A stretch of 64,000 nucleotides of DNA. Origin: an uncultured Oscillospiraceae bacterium (lineage in GTDB: Bacteria; Bacillota; Clostridia; Oscillospirales; Oscillospiraceae). Location of the stretch: contig CANQPU010000001.1 of assembly GCA_947625815.1 (NCBI GenBank), positions 62,001-126,000 of the forward strand, written 5' to 3'. A program made the translations under genes and the position numbers. Of this stretch, positions 56,004-64,000 are shown piece after piece (within the stretch, counting starts at the first letter, position 1; each line of letters begins with the position of its first letter). The notes under the pieces are model-generated. The model did not search any database, had not been told where the DNA came from, and saw only the letters and a list, made by a program, of their open reading frames with translations.

Positions 56004-56633
56004 ATGGCAGAGCTTCATGTACTCGATCACCCCCTCATCCACCACAAGCTGTCCGTTCTTCGCGACAAGAATACCGGCGTCAAGGAGTTCCGGGAGATCG
56101 TAGGCGAGATCTCCACCCTTATGTGCTATGAGGCCACCCGCGACATCCCCACCGTGGAGAAAACGGTGGAGACTCCCGTGGCCGCCGCCAAGGTCCGTAC
56201 GCTGGGCGACCAGAAGATCACCATCGTCCCCATCCTGCGTGCCGGTCTTGGCATGGTGGATCCCATGCTGAAGCTCCTGCCCTCCGCCCGCGTTGGCCAC
56301 ATCGGCCTTTTCCGGGACCCGGACACCCATGAGCCCATCAAGTATTACTGCAAGATGCCCGACGACATAGCCGAGAGCCGGGTCATCATCGTGGATCCCA
56401 TGCTGGCCACCGGCGGTTCGGCCTCCGCGGCCATCGACTTCATCAAGGAATACGGCTGCCGCAATATCACCCTGGTGGATATCATCGCCGCGCCGGAGGG
56501 CATCAACGTCATCCGCCGCGATCACCCGGACGTGGACATCTACGTGGCCGCGGTAGACGAGAAGCTCAATGAGCACGCCTACATCGTCCCCGGCCTCGGA
56601 GACGCCGGCGACCGCATTTTCGGCACGAAGTGA
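56004..56633 (+). CDS. upp: Uracil phosphoribosyltransferase
   Basis: This 209-aa salvage enzyme makes UMP from uracil and PRPP. The PRPP loop is [15 protein letters not shown], and the C-terminal uracil-binding segment is [17 protein letters not shown]. The length is exactly typical. TTGGAGGATAT precedes the ATG, 21 nt after tsaB. Confidence 0.96.
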   Translation: MAELHVLDHPLIHHKLSVLRDKNTGVKEFREIVGEISTLMCYEATRDIPTVEKTVETPVAAAKVRTLGDQKITIVPILRAGLGMVDPMLKLLPSARVGHIGLFRDPDTHEPIKYYCKMPDDIAESRVIIVDPMLATGGSASAAIDFIKEYGCRNITLVDIIAAPEGINVIRRDHPDVDIYVAAVDEKLNEHAYIVPGLGDAGDRIFGTK

Positions 56634-56662
56634 TCCCGATATCAACTCATTTATAACCTCAA

Positions 56663-56695
56663 AAGGGGGCCAAACGCACCGCGTTTGGCCCCCTT
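56663..56695. terminator. Convergent terminator between upp and the GT2 gene
   Basis: A 15-bp perfect stem (56663-56677 with 56681-56695) has an ACC loop. On the minus strand it is followed by TT within a T-rich run, and on the plus strand it is preceded by A's, so it is best for the minus-strand gene but placed to serve both. Confidence 0.7.
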
Positions 56696-56718
56696 GACAT
56701 TGCGGGGAAAGGGGATAG

Positions 56719-58011
56719 CTATCGGATCTGCCGGTCCGCGGCCTCCAGCTCCCCGATGGTGACGTCCCGGTCGTGACGGATGGGCTTCCAGCGTACCCGC
56801 ATGAAGACAGAGGCGAGGGCGATGAGCGGGCCGGTGGTGTTGAAGAAGGGCCAGAGGAGGATGTAGAGGGGCAGCTTCGGCCGGGAGCACCGGATGTGCC
56901 GCCGCTCCCGGAGGGCGATGACGGCACCCCAGAGGGCCCGGCGCAGCCAGGTGAGGCCGAAGGACCCCAAAAAGCCCAGAATCGCCCCCGGCAGGGTGTT
57001 CAGCGCGTACCCCGCCACTCCCGCCGCGGCCACCCCGGCCGCCACGGAGAGCGCCAGCTTTAGGATCGCCCCCAGGGCCCGGCACAGGGAGATGGGGAAG
57101 ACGTACATGAACATGTCGAAGCAGGAGAAGCTCTCCCGCGGGTGCCGGAAGGCGCCGGCGATGAGCCTGGGGAACAGCAGAAGGAAGCAGACCAGCCGCC
57201 CCTTGGCCCAGCGCAGCCGCTGGCGGACCATCACCCCCACGCTGTGGGGCTGCTCGTCGAAGAACTCCGCCGCCTCGCAAAACTCGATGTGCCGCCCCCG
57301 GGAGATTTGGTCCATGTAGAACTGGGCGTCCTCCGTGAGACACGTCCAGCGCCAGCCGTCCGCCAGGATGTGGGAGGACACGGCGTAGCCGCACCCGGCC
57401 ACGTGGGTGCTCTGGCGCAGCAGGGACCGGGGCCGGTGCATGGTCATGGTGCTCTCGTAGAAGTGCAGGCCGTAGGCGGCGGAGATGAAGTTGGTGTCGA
57501 AATTCTTGGTGTTCCGGTAGCCAACCGCCACGGTGCCGCAGGCGTCGAAGGCCCGGTTGATCTCCGTCACGAAGCTCCGGGACAGCAGATTGTCCGCGTC
57601 GAAGAAGAGATAGGCGTCCAGGCTCTCGATGCCGAAGTCCCGCCGGATGTGGTCGAAGAGGAACTCCAGCGCCCAGCCCTTCCGGGCCTTCTCCGGCTCG
57701 TGCCGCTCGTAGACCGTGGCCCCGTGGGCCCGGCAAATGTCGGCGGTGCCGTCCGTGCAGTTGTCCGCCACCACGAACACGTGGAGGAGCGCGGGGTCAT
57801 AGTCCTGCAGGGCGATGGACTCCAAAAGGCTCCCGATGACGCGCTCCTCGTTCCGGGCCGCGATGACGATGCCGTAGCTGTGGTCCTTCTTCGCCGGCGG
57901 AAACACCCTCTCCGGCCCGAAAAACCCCAGAACGGAGAACACGTCCCGGTAAAAGTGCAGCACCTTCCACACCTTTCCCGGCACCGCCAGCCCTTCCTCG
58001 ATCCAGCTCAT
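56719..58011 (-). CDS. Family 2 glycosyltransferase, membrane-bound
   Basis: This 430-aa enzyme has a GT2 catalytic domain at about residues 45-290: IVIAARNEERVIGSLLES, the DAYLFFDADNLL metal-binding DxD region, TEDAQFY as the acceptor acidic motif and RQRLRWAKG as the QxxRW-like motif. Hydrophobic helices follow (about 290-400). This layout is that of processive or cell-envelope transferases. GAGGG upstream favours ATG 58011 over GTG 58017. The acceptor is unknown. Confidence 0.88.
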   Translation of the reverse strand: MSWIEEGLAVPGKVWKVLHFYRDVFSVLGFFGPERVFPPAKKDHSYGIVIAARNEERVIGSLLESIALQDYDPALLHVFVVADNCTDGTADICRAHGATVYERHEPEKARKGWALEFLFDHIRRDFGIESLDAYLFFDADNLLSRSFVTEINRAFDACGTVAVGYRNTKNFDTNFISAAYGLHFYESTMTMHRPRSLLRQSTHVAGCGYAVSSHILADGWRWTCLTEDAQFYMDQISRGRHIEFCEAAEFFDEQPHSVGVMVRQRLRWAKGRLVCFLLLFPRLIAGAFRHPRESFSCFDMFMYVFPISLCRALGAILKLALSVAAGVAAAGVAGYALNTLPGAILGFLGSFGLTWLRRALWGAVIALRERRHIRCSRPKLPLYILLWPFFNTTGPLIALASVFMRVRWKPIRHDRDVTIGELEAADRQIR

Positions 58012-58063
58012 ACCCACCCTCTCTCTGCGTCATAAAACCGCCTGGCAATTTTGCGGGGCGGGA

Positions 58064-58438
58064 TCACACCTCGGCGATGACCTCGACTTCGACGAGGACC
58101 CCCTTGGGCAGATCCTTGACGGCCACACAGCTGCGGGCGGGCTTGGAGGTGAAGTATTTGCCGTAGACGGCGTTGAAGGCGCCGAAATCGGCAATGTCGG
58201 CCAAAAAGCAGGTGGTCTTGACGGCCTTGTCAAAGGAAGAGCCGGCGGCCTCCAGGACCTGGCCCAGGTTGCGCATGACCTGCTCGGTCTGGGCCTCGAT
58301 GCCCACGGCCTCCACGTTCCCCGTGGCGGGGTCGATGGCGATCTGGCCGGAGGTGAAGACGAGAGAGCCGGTGACAACGGCCTGGGAATAGGGGCCGATG
58401 GCGGCGGGGGCGGTGTCGGTATGTACGGTCTTGCTCAA
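58064..58438 (-). CDS. ridA: RidA family reactive imine/enamine deaminase
   Basis: This 124-aa enzyme hydrolyses 2-aminoacrylate and 2-iminobutyrate released by PLP enzymes. GPYSQAVVTGSLVFTSGQI, the Arg in QVMRNLGQVLEAAG and the C-terminal EVEVIAEV are family motifs. The TTG at 58438 after AAAGGAG fits the usual N-terminus. It lies just downstream of the threonine ammonia-lyase gene, whose intermediate it would detoxify. Confidence 0.92.
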   Translation of the reverse strand: MSKTVHTDTAPAAIGPYSQAVVTGSLVFTSGQIAIDPATGNVEAVGIEAQTEQVMRNLGQVLEAAGSSFDKAVKTTCFLADIADFGAFNAVYGKYFTSKPARSCVAVKDLPKGVLVEVEVIAEV

Positions 58439-58543
58439 AAAAAACACTCCTTTACAAACGTCCTTCTTTTGACAGCCCACCCCCGTTACCGGGCGCATAG
58501 CCCGGACACGCAGGGGGCAGGAAGCGAAATAAAGTCCTTTTTG

Positions 58544-58571
58544 GTCACTTTTTCTTTCAGGAAAAAGTGAC
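58544..58571 (-). other. Hairpin at the end of the threonine ammonia-lyase gene
   Basis: An 11-bp perfect stem (58544-58554 with 58561-58571) overlaps the lyase stop codon and is A/T-rich on its inner side. Partial termination between the lyase and ridA, which are 132 nt apart, is possible. Confidence 0.5.
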
Positions 58572-59770
58572 TACTCGTCGATGAGCTTGAAGCCCTGATT
58601 TTTCAAAGCGCAGCGGATGGCCTTGATGTGCTCGTGGTTGCGGGTCTCCAGCTCCAGCCGCAGGTAGCAGCCGTTGATGTCGCTGCCCTCGTTGGCATGC
58701 TCATAGTGGACGGAGACCACGTTCCCGCCCTCCCGGGCGATGCACCCGGCCACCTTCTCCAGCTGGCCCGGCTTATCCACCAGCTCTATGGTGAGCTGGC
58801 ACCGCCGGCCGGACATCAGAAGGCCCCGGTCGATGACGCGGGAGAGGATGTTCACGTCCACGTTGCCGCCGGAGAGGAGGCAGACGACCTTCTTGCCCTT
58901 GATGGGGACCTTGTTAAACATGGCGGCGGCCACGGAGATGGCGCCGGCGCCCTCGGTGACCAGCTTTTGCTGTTCCATCAGGGCCAGGATGGCCGCGGCG
59001 ATCTCGTCGTCCGTCACGGTGACCACGTCGTCCACATATTCGCCGGTGATGGCGAAGGTGTTCTCCCCCGGGGTCTTGACGGCGATGCCGTCGGCGATGG
59101 TGGAGACGGCGGGCAGGTGGACGATCTCCTTCTGACGAAGGGAGTTGACCATGCTGGGCGCGCCGGCGGCCTGGACGCCGTAGACCTTCACATTGGGGTT
59201 GAGCTGCTTCACGGCGAAGGCCACGCCGGAGATGAGCCCGCCGCCGCCTACGGGGACGATGACGGCGTCCATGTCGGGGATCTGCTCCATGAGTTCAAGC
59301 CCGATGGTGCCCTGACCCTCGATGACGAGCTCGTCGTCAAAGGGGTGGATGAAGCTGTACCCCTTCTCGTCCCGAAGCTGAAGGGCCCGCTCATAGGCGT
59401 CGTCATAGACGCCCTCCACCAGGACCACCTCCGCGCCGTAGGACTTGGTGGCCTCCACCTTGGAGATGGGCGCGCCGTCGGGGAGACAGATGACCGCCTT
59501 GATCCCGGCCTTTTTTGCCGCCAGGGCCACGCCCTGGGCGTGGTTGCCGGCGGAGCAGGCGATAACGCCCCGGGCCTTCTCCTCATCGGAGAGCTGGCTG
59601 ATCTTGTAGTAGGCCCCGCGGACCTTAAAGGAGCCGGTGATCTGGAGATTTTCGGTTTTCAGATAGACCTCGGCGTCCGGGTTTATGCGGGGCGCGTAGA
59701 TGACGTCCGTGTCCCGGATGACCTCCTTGAGGACATATCTGGCGTGGTAGATCCTGTCAAGTGTTAGCAC
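58571..59770 (-). CDS. ilvA: Threonine ammonia-lyase with C-terminal ACT domain
   Basis: This 399-aa PLP enzyme deaminates threonine to 2-oxobutyrate, the isoleucine precursor. The PLP lysine is Lys49 in GSFKVRGA; SAGNHAQGVALAA and VPVGGGGLISG bind cofactor. Residues about 325-399 form a single ACT domain. The length and single ACT match the TdcB/IlvA short form. The GTG start directly follows the DUF815 stop codon. The leucine operon context points to a biosynthetic role; a catabolic role cannot be excluded. Confidence 0.92.
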   Translation of the reverse strand: MLTLDRIYHARYVLKEVIRDTDVIYAPRINPDAEVYLKTENLQITGSFKVRGAYYKISQLSDEEKARGVIACSAGNHAQGVALAAKKAGIKAVICLPDGAPISKVEATKSYGAEVVLVEGVYDDAYERALQLRDEKGYSFIHPFDDELVIEGQGTIGLELMEQIPDMDAVIVPVGGGGLISGVAFAVKQLNPNVKVYGVQAAGAPSMVNSLRQKEIVHLPAVSTIADGIAVKTPGENTFAITGEYVDDVVTVTDDEIAAAILALMEQQKLVTEGAGAISVAAAMFNKVPIKGKKVVCLLSGGNVDVNILSRVIDRGLLMSGRRCQLTIELVDKPGQLEKVAGCIAREGGNVVSVHYEHANEGSDINGCYLRLELETRNHEHIKAIRCALKNQGFKLIDE

Positions 59771-60973
59771 TTATATTCCTCCCTCGTGGGGTGTATTGGC
59801 GAGAAGACTGTCGGTAAACTGCTCGGCGGCTCTGGGCGTCATGCCGCCGCGGCGGAGGGCAAAGGCGCAGGCCCGGGTGTCGAGATCGTCGGTCAGCGGG
59901 ATGCCCTTTTTTTCCGCCAGCTCCCGGACGATCCGCAGATAGAGGGCCTTCGGCGGCTTCGTGAAGAGGATGGTGAGCCCGAACCGGTCCGAGAGGGCCA
60001 CCGTGTCCTGGATGGTGTCGTTCAGGTGGATGTCGTCCCCGTCCCGGTCGGACATGGACTCCTTCACCAGGTGCCGGCGGTTGGAGGTGGCGTAAATGAC
60101 GGTGTTGGGGGCCTTCACGCTGACGGAGCCCTCCAGGATCGCCTTCATGGCGGAGAAGGTGTCGTCGTTTTTCTCGAAAGAGAGATCGTCGATGAAGAGG
60201 ATGAATTTCAGGGGGTTGTCGCGCAGATGCTCCATGATGGCGGGGATGTGGGAGAGCTGGGCCTTCGGCACCTCGATGAGCCGCAGGCCCTCCGGCGAGA
60301 GGAGATTCGCCACGGCCTTGACGGAGCTGGATTTGCCGGTCCCCGCGTCGCCGATGAGCAGAGCGTTGGCCGCCGGCAGTCCCCGGAGAAGGGCCCGGGT
60401 GTTGTCCAGGAGCTGTCCGCGCTGGAGCTCATAGCCGACCAGGTCGGCTATATCGGTCCTGTCCGGCGTGTGCACGGGCCGGATCTCCCCGTCCGTCACC
60501 CGGAACATGGTGTGACGGGCGTACTGGCCGTAGCCGGTGACGTTGATCCTGGCGATGCGCTTTTCAAACTCAGCGGCGAAGTCCAGCTTCTCCGATTCAA
60601 AGCCGGGGAGGTAGCCGTCAAAGCCGATGAGGGACCTGAAGTCCCGTGCAGTGAGGTCCGAGAGGTCCTGAAAGACCCCCAGCTCACCCTCCACTGCCTC
60701 ACGGAGCACCGGCGGGACCTCCTCGCCCCTGGCGCGGAGGATGACGTATCTGTTCTCGTCCTCCGACGCGGCGTCAAGGAGGTAGCGGCTCAGGCTGCAG
60801 CCGTTGTCATAGAGGGCGGCGACGAAATCGGCGTACCGCTCCACCATTTGGGACTCGTCACCCTCGCACTCAAAAAAGCTGCGCAGGGCGGTGAGCACCG
60901 GACCGTTTTTTACGCCGCGGAACACCACGATGGACGCAAGGCGCGCCGCGGCGGTGGGTAAACTGTCAAGCAT
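59771..60973 (-). CDS. DUF815-family AAA+ ATPase
   Basis: This 400-aa protein has Walker A GDAGTGKS (208-215), Walker B in FILFIDDL (257-264) and a sensor segment VIYATSNRRHL, in a AAA+ layout recognised as DUF815. Residues 1-190 are a poorly conserved N-terminal part. The family's function is unknown. It lies tightly between leuB (1 nt gap) and the lyase gene (no gap), so it is in the same transcript, but there is no evident link to amino acid synthesis. Confidence 0.82.
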   Translation of the reverse strand: MLDSLPTAAARLASIVVFRGVKNGPVLTALRSFFECEGDESQMVERYADFVAALYDNGCSLSRYLLDAASEDENRYVILRARGEEVPPVLREAVEGELGVFQDLSDLTARDFRSLIGFDGYLPGFESEKLDFAAEFEKRIARINVTGYGQYARHTMFRVTDGEIRPVHTPDRTDIADLVGYELQRGQLLDNTRALLRGLPAANALLIGDAGTGKSSSVKAVANLLSPEGLRLIEVPKAQLSHIPAIMEHLRDNPLKFILFIDDLSFEKNDDTFSAMKAILEGSVSVKAPNTVIYATSNRRHLVKESMSDRDGDDIHLNDTIQDTVALSDRFGLTILFTKPPKALYLRIVRELAEKKGIPLTDDLDTRACAFALRRGGMTPRAAEQFTDSLLANTPHEGGI

Positions 60974-60974
60974 A

Positions 60975-62051
60975 TCAGAGCCTCGCTATGATCTGGCCGG
61001 TCATGGCCTCGGTGCCCAGGGGGGTCTTCCCGGAGGCGCCCGCGATGTCCGCGGTGCGGAGCCCGTCGTTGAGGCACCCGTCCACCGCCGCCTCGATGGC
61101 GTCGGCCTCGGCCGCAAGGCCGAAGGAGTAGCGCAGCATCATGGCCGCGGAGAGGACGGTGGCGATGGGGTTGGCGATACCGCGCCCGGCAATGTCCGGG
61201 GCGGAGCCGTGGATGGGCTCGTACATGCCGCGGGTGGTCTCGTTGAGGCTGGCGGAGGGGAGCATACCGATGGAGCCGGTGATCTGGCTGGCCTCGTCGG
61301 AGAGGATGTCGCCGAACATGTTGCTGGTGACGATCACGTCAAACTGTGCGGGGTCCTTCACCAGCTGCATGGCGGCGTTGTCCACCAGCACGTCATTCAG
61401 GGCCACGTCCGGATACTCGGCGTCCCGGATCTCATGGACGGTCCTGCGCCAAAGCCGCGAAGTCTCCAGCACGTTTGCCTTGTCGATGGAGCTTACCTTC
61501 CCCCGGCGCTTGCGGGCCGTCTCAAAGGCCACCCGGGCGATGCGCTCGATCTCAAAGCGGGAGTAGCATTCGGTGTCGAAGGCCTCCTCCCCATATTTGC
61601 CCTGCCGGTAACCCCGGTCGCCGAAGTAGATGCCGCCGGTGAGCTCCCGGACGATCATGATGTCAAAGCCGTTCTTCACGATGTCGGGCCGCAGGGGGCA
61701 GTCGCCCGAGAGGGCCGGGTAGAGCCTGGCCGGACGGAGATTGGTGAAGAGGCCCAGGGCGGAGCGGATGCCGAGTAACGCCTTCTCGGGGCGCAGATCT
61801 CCGGGCAGGGTGTCCCACTTGGGGCCGCCCACGGCGCCCAGGAGCACGCTGTCGGAGGCTAAACATCCGTCCACCGTCTCCTGCGGGAGGGGCGCGCCGG
61901 TGGCGTCGATGGCCGCGCCGCCGATGAGATAGGGGGTGAAGTTGAAGGTGTGGCCGTACTTTTTCCCCACGGCCTCCAGCACCCGCACGGCGCTGTCTAC
62001 GATCTCCGGGCCGATGCCGTCGCCCCGGAGCAGAGCGATGTTGTATGTCAT
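60975..62051 (-). CDS. leuB: 3-Isopropylmalate dehydrogenase
   Basis: This 358-aa NAD enzyme forms 2-oxoisocaproate in leucine synthesis. [33 protein letters not shown] and [19 protein letters not shown] hold substrate- and metal-binding residues, and [17 protein letters not shown] the NAD site. The ATG at 62051 follows AGGT, 9 nt after the unknown small gene. Confidence 0.96.
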   Translation of the reverse strand: MTYNIALLRGDGIGPEIVDSAVRVLEAVGKKYGHTFNFTPYLIGGAAIDATGAPLPQETVDGCLASDSVLLGAVGGPKWDTLPGDLRPEKALLGIRSALGLFTNLRPARLYPALSGDCPLRPDIVKNGFDIMIVRELTGGIYFGDRGYRQGKYGEEAFDTECYSRFEIERIARVAFETARKRRGKVSSIDKANVLETSRLWRRTVHEIRDAEYPDVALNDVLVDNAAMQLVKDPAQFDVIVTSNMFGDILSDEASQITGSIGMLPSASLNETTRGMYEPIHGSAPDIAGRGIANPIATVLSAAMMLRYSFGLAAEADAIEAAVDGCLNDGLRTADIAGASGKTPLGTEAMTGQIIARL

Positions 62052-62060
62052 GATCTTGAC

Positions 62061-62483
62061 CTACCATTCTTTTTGGATTATCTCGTTTATTCTGCTTTGT
62101 ACATCCGGCTCCCAGCCGTCCTGAAAAAGGGCCTCGATCTCCTCCGTAAGCTGTCTGCTTCTCCTGTCGAACGCTCCGATGGATCTGCCAAGGTCGATTC
62201 TCGCCCCGTCCACGTCCAAAGCCAGACGGTCATCAGGGACCAGCAGGACCTCTCTGGGCTTTTGGCCCCGGTACGCCTTTTTCAGAAGCGATAAATAGCA
62301 CGCCGTGATTTCCGGCACGAACTGTTCCTTCCCCGGCTCAGACACGTTGGGGACGCCGATCACATGACCCTGGGAAATAAGGTCCTCCGTCTCCGCCATC
62401 TCGCGTTCTATCTCCTGAACGACCTTTCCCTCGATCGGCTTTAACAGCTTCCGGAGAAGGCCGGTGAGCAAACTGTCCGCCAT
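62061..62483 (-). CDS. Unknown 140-aa protein inside the leucine operon
   Basis: I do not recognise this gene. It starts 6 nt after the leuD stop and ends 9 nt before leuB, so it is clearly part of the operon. The protein has a helical N-terminus (about 1-40), a beta-rich middle (about 40-95) with DDRLALDVDGARIDLGRS, and a charged helical C-terminus. I see no Cys pair, signal peptide or membrane segment. Its binding site is GTGGGG inside leuD. Confidence 0.7.
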   Translation of the reverse strand: MADSLLTGLLRKLLKPIEGKVVQEIEREMAETEDLISQGHVIGVPNVSEPGKEQFVPEITACYLSLLKKAYRGQKPREVLLVPDDRLALDVDGARIDLGRSIGAFDRRSRQLTEEIEALFQDGWEPDVQSRINEIIQKEW

Positions 62484-62489
62484 GCTTTT

Positions 62490-62984
62490 TTACCCCACAA
62501 TCCCTTTTTTGGCCGCCTCCACCAGGCCCCCGGCGGAGATGATGTTCTGGATGAACTCCGGGAAGGGCTCGGTTTTGAAGCTCTGCCCGGTGGTCACATC
62601 GGTGATGACGCCGGCATCCAGGTCGGCGCTGACCTCGTGGCCCTCCCCGATGGCCTCGGCGGCCTCGGGGCACTCCACGATGGCCAGGCCAATGTTGATG
62701 GCGTTGCGGTAAAAGATGCGGGCAAAGCTTTTCGCGATCACCAGGGAGATGCCGCTGTTCTTAATGGCGATGGGGGCGTGCTCCCGGGAGGAGCCGCAGC
62801 CGAAATTCTCGCCGCCCACTAAGATGTCGCCGGGCTTTATTTTGTCGTGGAAGGACTTGTCGATGTCCTCCATGCAGTGGAGCGCCAGCTCCCTGGGGTC
62901 GCTGGTGTTCAGATACCGGGCGGGGATGATCACGTCGGTGTCCACGTTGTCGCCGTACTTGACGACCTTTCCATTACATTTCAT
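62490..62984 (-). CDS. leuD: 3-Isopropylmalate dehydratase small subunit
   Basis: This 164-aa subunit pairs with LeuC to isomerise isopropylmalate. [16 protein letters not shown] and [13 protein letters not shown] are the swivel-domain motifs of the short LeuD form. AGGAGGT precedes the ATG at 62984, which overlaps the leuC stop by 4 nt. Confidence 0.95.
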   Translation of the reverse strand: MKCNGKVVKYGDNVDTDVIIPARYLNTSDPRELALHCMEDIDKSFHDKIKPGDILVGGENFGCGSSREHAPIAIKNSGISLVIAKSFARIFYRNAINIGLAIVECPEAAEAIGEGHEVSADLDAGVITDVTTGQSFKTEPFPEFIQNIISAGGLVEAAKKGIVG

Positions 62985-64000
62985 CTCATTACCTCCTGGG
63001 CGGAAGCGATACGCCCCAGCACGGCGCTGGCGGCGGCGGTGGCGGGGGAGGCCAGGTAGACCTCGCTCAGGACGTGGCCCATGCGGCCCACAAAGTTGCG
63101 GTTGGTGGTGGAGACGCACCTTTCGCCCTCGGCCAGGATGCCCATGTACCCCCCGAGACACGGCCCGCAGGTGGGGGTGGAGACCACACAGCCGGCCTCG
63201 ATGAAGTCCCTCAGATATCCGGCCTCCATGCACTTTAAGTAGATGTCCTGGGTGGCGGGGATGATGATGGCGCGCACGTTTTTGGCCACCTTGCGGCCCC
63301 GGAGGATGTCGGCGGCCTCCTTCATGTCCTTGAAAAGCCCGTTGGTGCAGGAGCCAATGACCACCTGGTCGATCCTGACCTCACCGATCTCGTCCACGGT
63401 GTGGGTGTTCTCGGGCAAATGCGGGAACGCCACGGTGGGGCGGAGCTTGGAGAGATCGATCTCATACGTCGCGTCGTACTGCGCGTCCTCATCGGCCCGG
63501 AAAACGTGAAGCTCCCGCTTGGCGTGCTCGGCCTCGTAGGCCAGGGTCACGTCGTCCACCTCAAAGATGCCGTTTTTCGCCCCGGCCTCGATAGCCATGT
63601 TGCAGACGGTGAGCCTGTCCGGCATGGGGAGGCTGTGGGCGCCGGGGCCGGTGAACTCCATGGACTTGTAGCGCGCCCCGTCCACGCCGATCATGCCGAT
63701 GATATGTAAAATGAGGTCCTTGCCGGAGACATAGGGGGGGAGCCGGCCGGTGAGGACAAAGCGAATGGCGGAGGGGACCTTGAACCAGGCCTTGCCGGTG
63801 GCCATGCCGAAGGCCATGTCGGTGGAGCCCACGCCGGTGGAGAAGGCCCCCAGGGCCCCGTAGGTGCAGGTGTGGGAGTCCGCGCCTATGGCCAGATCCC
63901 CCGTGACCACCAGCCCCTCCTCGGGGATCAAAGCGTGCTCGATGCCCATCCGGCCCACGTCGTAGAAGCTCTCCAGCTCCTGTTCCGAGGCAAAATCCCG
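62981..64000 (-). CDS. leuC: 3-Isopropylmalate dehydratase large subunit (N-terminus outside window)
   Basis: The frame is open to the window edge; 339 residues are present, so about 80 N-terminal residues are missing compared with the usual 420. The iron-sulphur ligands are in [11 protein letters not shown] and [30 protein letters not shown] is a substrate-site motif. The Met near 63958 is internal, not the start. It is the first visible gene of the leuCD-orf-leuB-DUF815-ilvA operon. Confidence 0.95.
   Translation of the reverse strand, partial: RDFASEQELESFYDVGRMGIEHALIPEEGLVVTGDLAIGADSHTCTYGALGAFSTGVGSTDMAFGMATGKAWFKVPSAIRFVLTGRLPPYVSGKDLILHIIGMIGVDGARYKSMEFTGPGAHSLPMPDRLTVCNMAIEAGAKNGIFEVDDVTLAYEAEHAKRELHVFRADEDAQYDATYEIDLSKLRPTVAFPHLPENTHTVDEIGEVRIDQVVIGSCTNGLFKDMKEAADILRGRKVAKNVRAIIIPATQDIYLKCMEAGYLRDFIEAGCVVSTPTCGPCLGGYMGILAEGERCVSTTNRNFVGRMGHVLSEVYLASPATAAASAVLGRIASAQEVMR

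Noticed and set aside
1..64000. tRNA, rRNA, prophage, transposase or integrase genes
   Set aside because: I looked for conserved tRNA arms, rRNA segments and mobile-element protein motifs in the gaps and frames and saw none. A dedicated tRNA search could still overrule this.

Overview
This 64 kb window is GC-rich chromosomal DNA from a strictly or mainly anaerobic Gram-positive bacterium, most likely a clostridial Bacillota of the Oscillospirales type (inference). The grounds are an oxygen-sensitive class III ribonucleotide reductase, LL-diaminopimelate aminotransferase (DapL), a two-subunit transketolase, strong AGGAGG ribosome binding sites with some GTG/TTG starts, and lipoprotein-rich ABC transport. 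I saw no tRNA, rRNA, CRISPR array, insertion sequence, phage gene or resistance gene.

Region 1 (about 145-29404) is one large L-arabinan/arabinoside utilisation locus. It holds two ABC importer cassettes: a 986-aa solute-binding protein with N-terminal beta-sandwich modules plus two permeases, and two more permeases plus a lipoprotein binding protein. Between the cassettes lie two unusual membrane-anchored proteins, an NHL-TPR-Yip1 protein and a DUF5696 protein. A LamG-like lipoprotein follows. Then come four glycosidases without signal peptides (GH43, GH51, GH127 and a GH93-like propeller), a single MsmK-type ATPase, an ArsR-type regulator on the opposite strand, and araA, an araB-like kinase, araD, tktN, tktC and a small transaldolase. 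Together these import arabino-oligosaccharides, release L-arabinose in the cytoplasm and feed it through xylulose-5-phosphate into the non-oxidative pentose phosphate pathway.

Region 2 (29519-36016) has a consensus promoter, dapL, carA and carB. CarB carries a C-terminal fusion to a DapF-like (diaminopimelate epimerase) domain in which both positions of the catalytic cysteines are substituted.

Region 3 (36324-46538) is a near-complete aromatic amino acid operon: DAHP synthase, tyrA, aroB, aroA, aroC, pheA, an aroE-aroK fusion and aroQ, followed by asnB. It is preceded by a promoter, a 23-residue leader peptide with nine Phe/Tyr codons in a 12-codon stretch, and an intrinsic terminator. This is a classical-looking attenuator matched to the Phe/Tyr end products.

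Region 4 (46544-58438) holds nrdDG on the minus strand with a promoter bearing two candidate NrdR boxes, sfsA, trkA-trkH, a RodA/FtsW-family protein, tsaE-tsaB-upp, a GT2 glycosyltransferase and ridA. A pair of structured 79-bp repeats with compensatory stem changes lies just upstream of tsaE.

Region 5 (58571-64000, minus strand) is a leucine/isoleucine operon: leuC (cut by the window edge), leuD, an unknown 140-aa gene, leuB, a DUF815 ATPase and a threonine ammonia-lyase with an ACT domain. The ridA gene just downstream fits the chemistry of that lyase.
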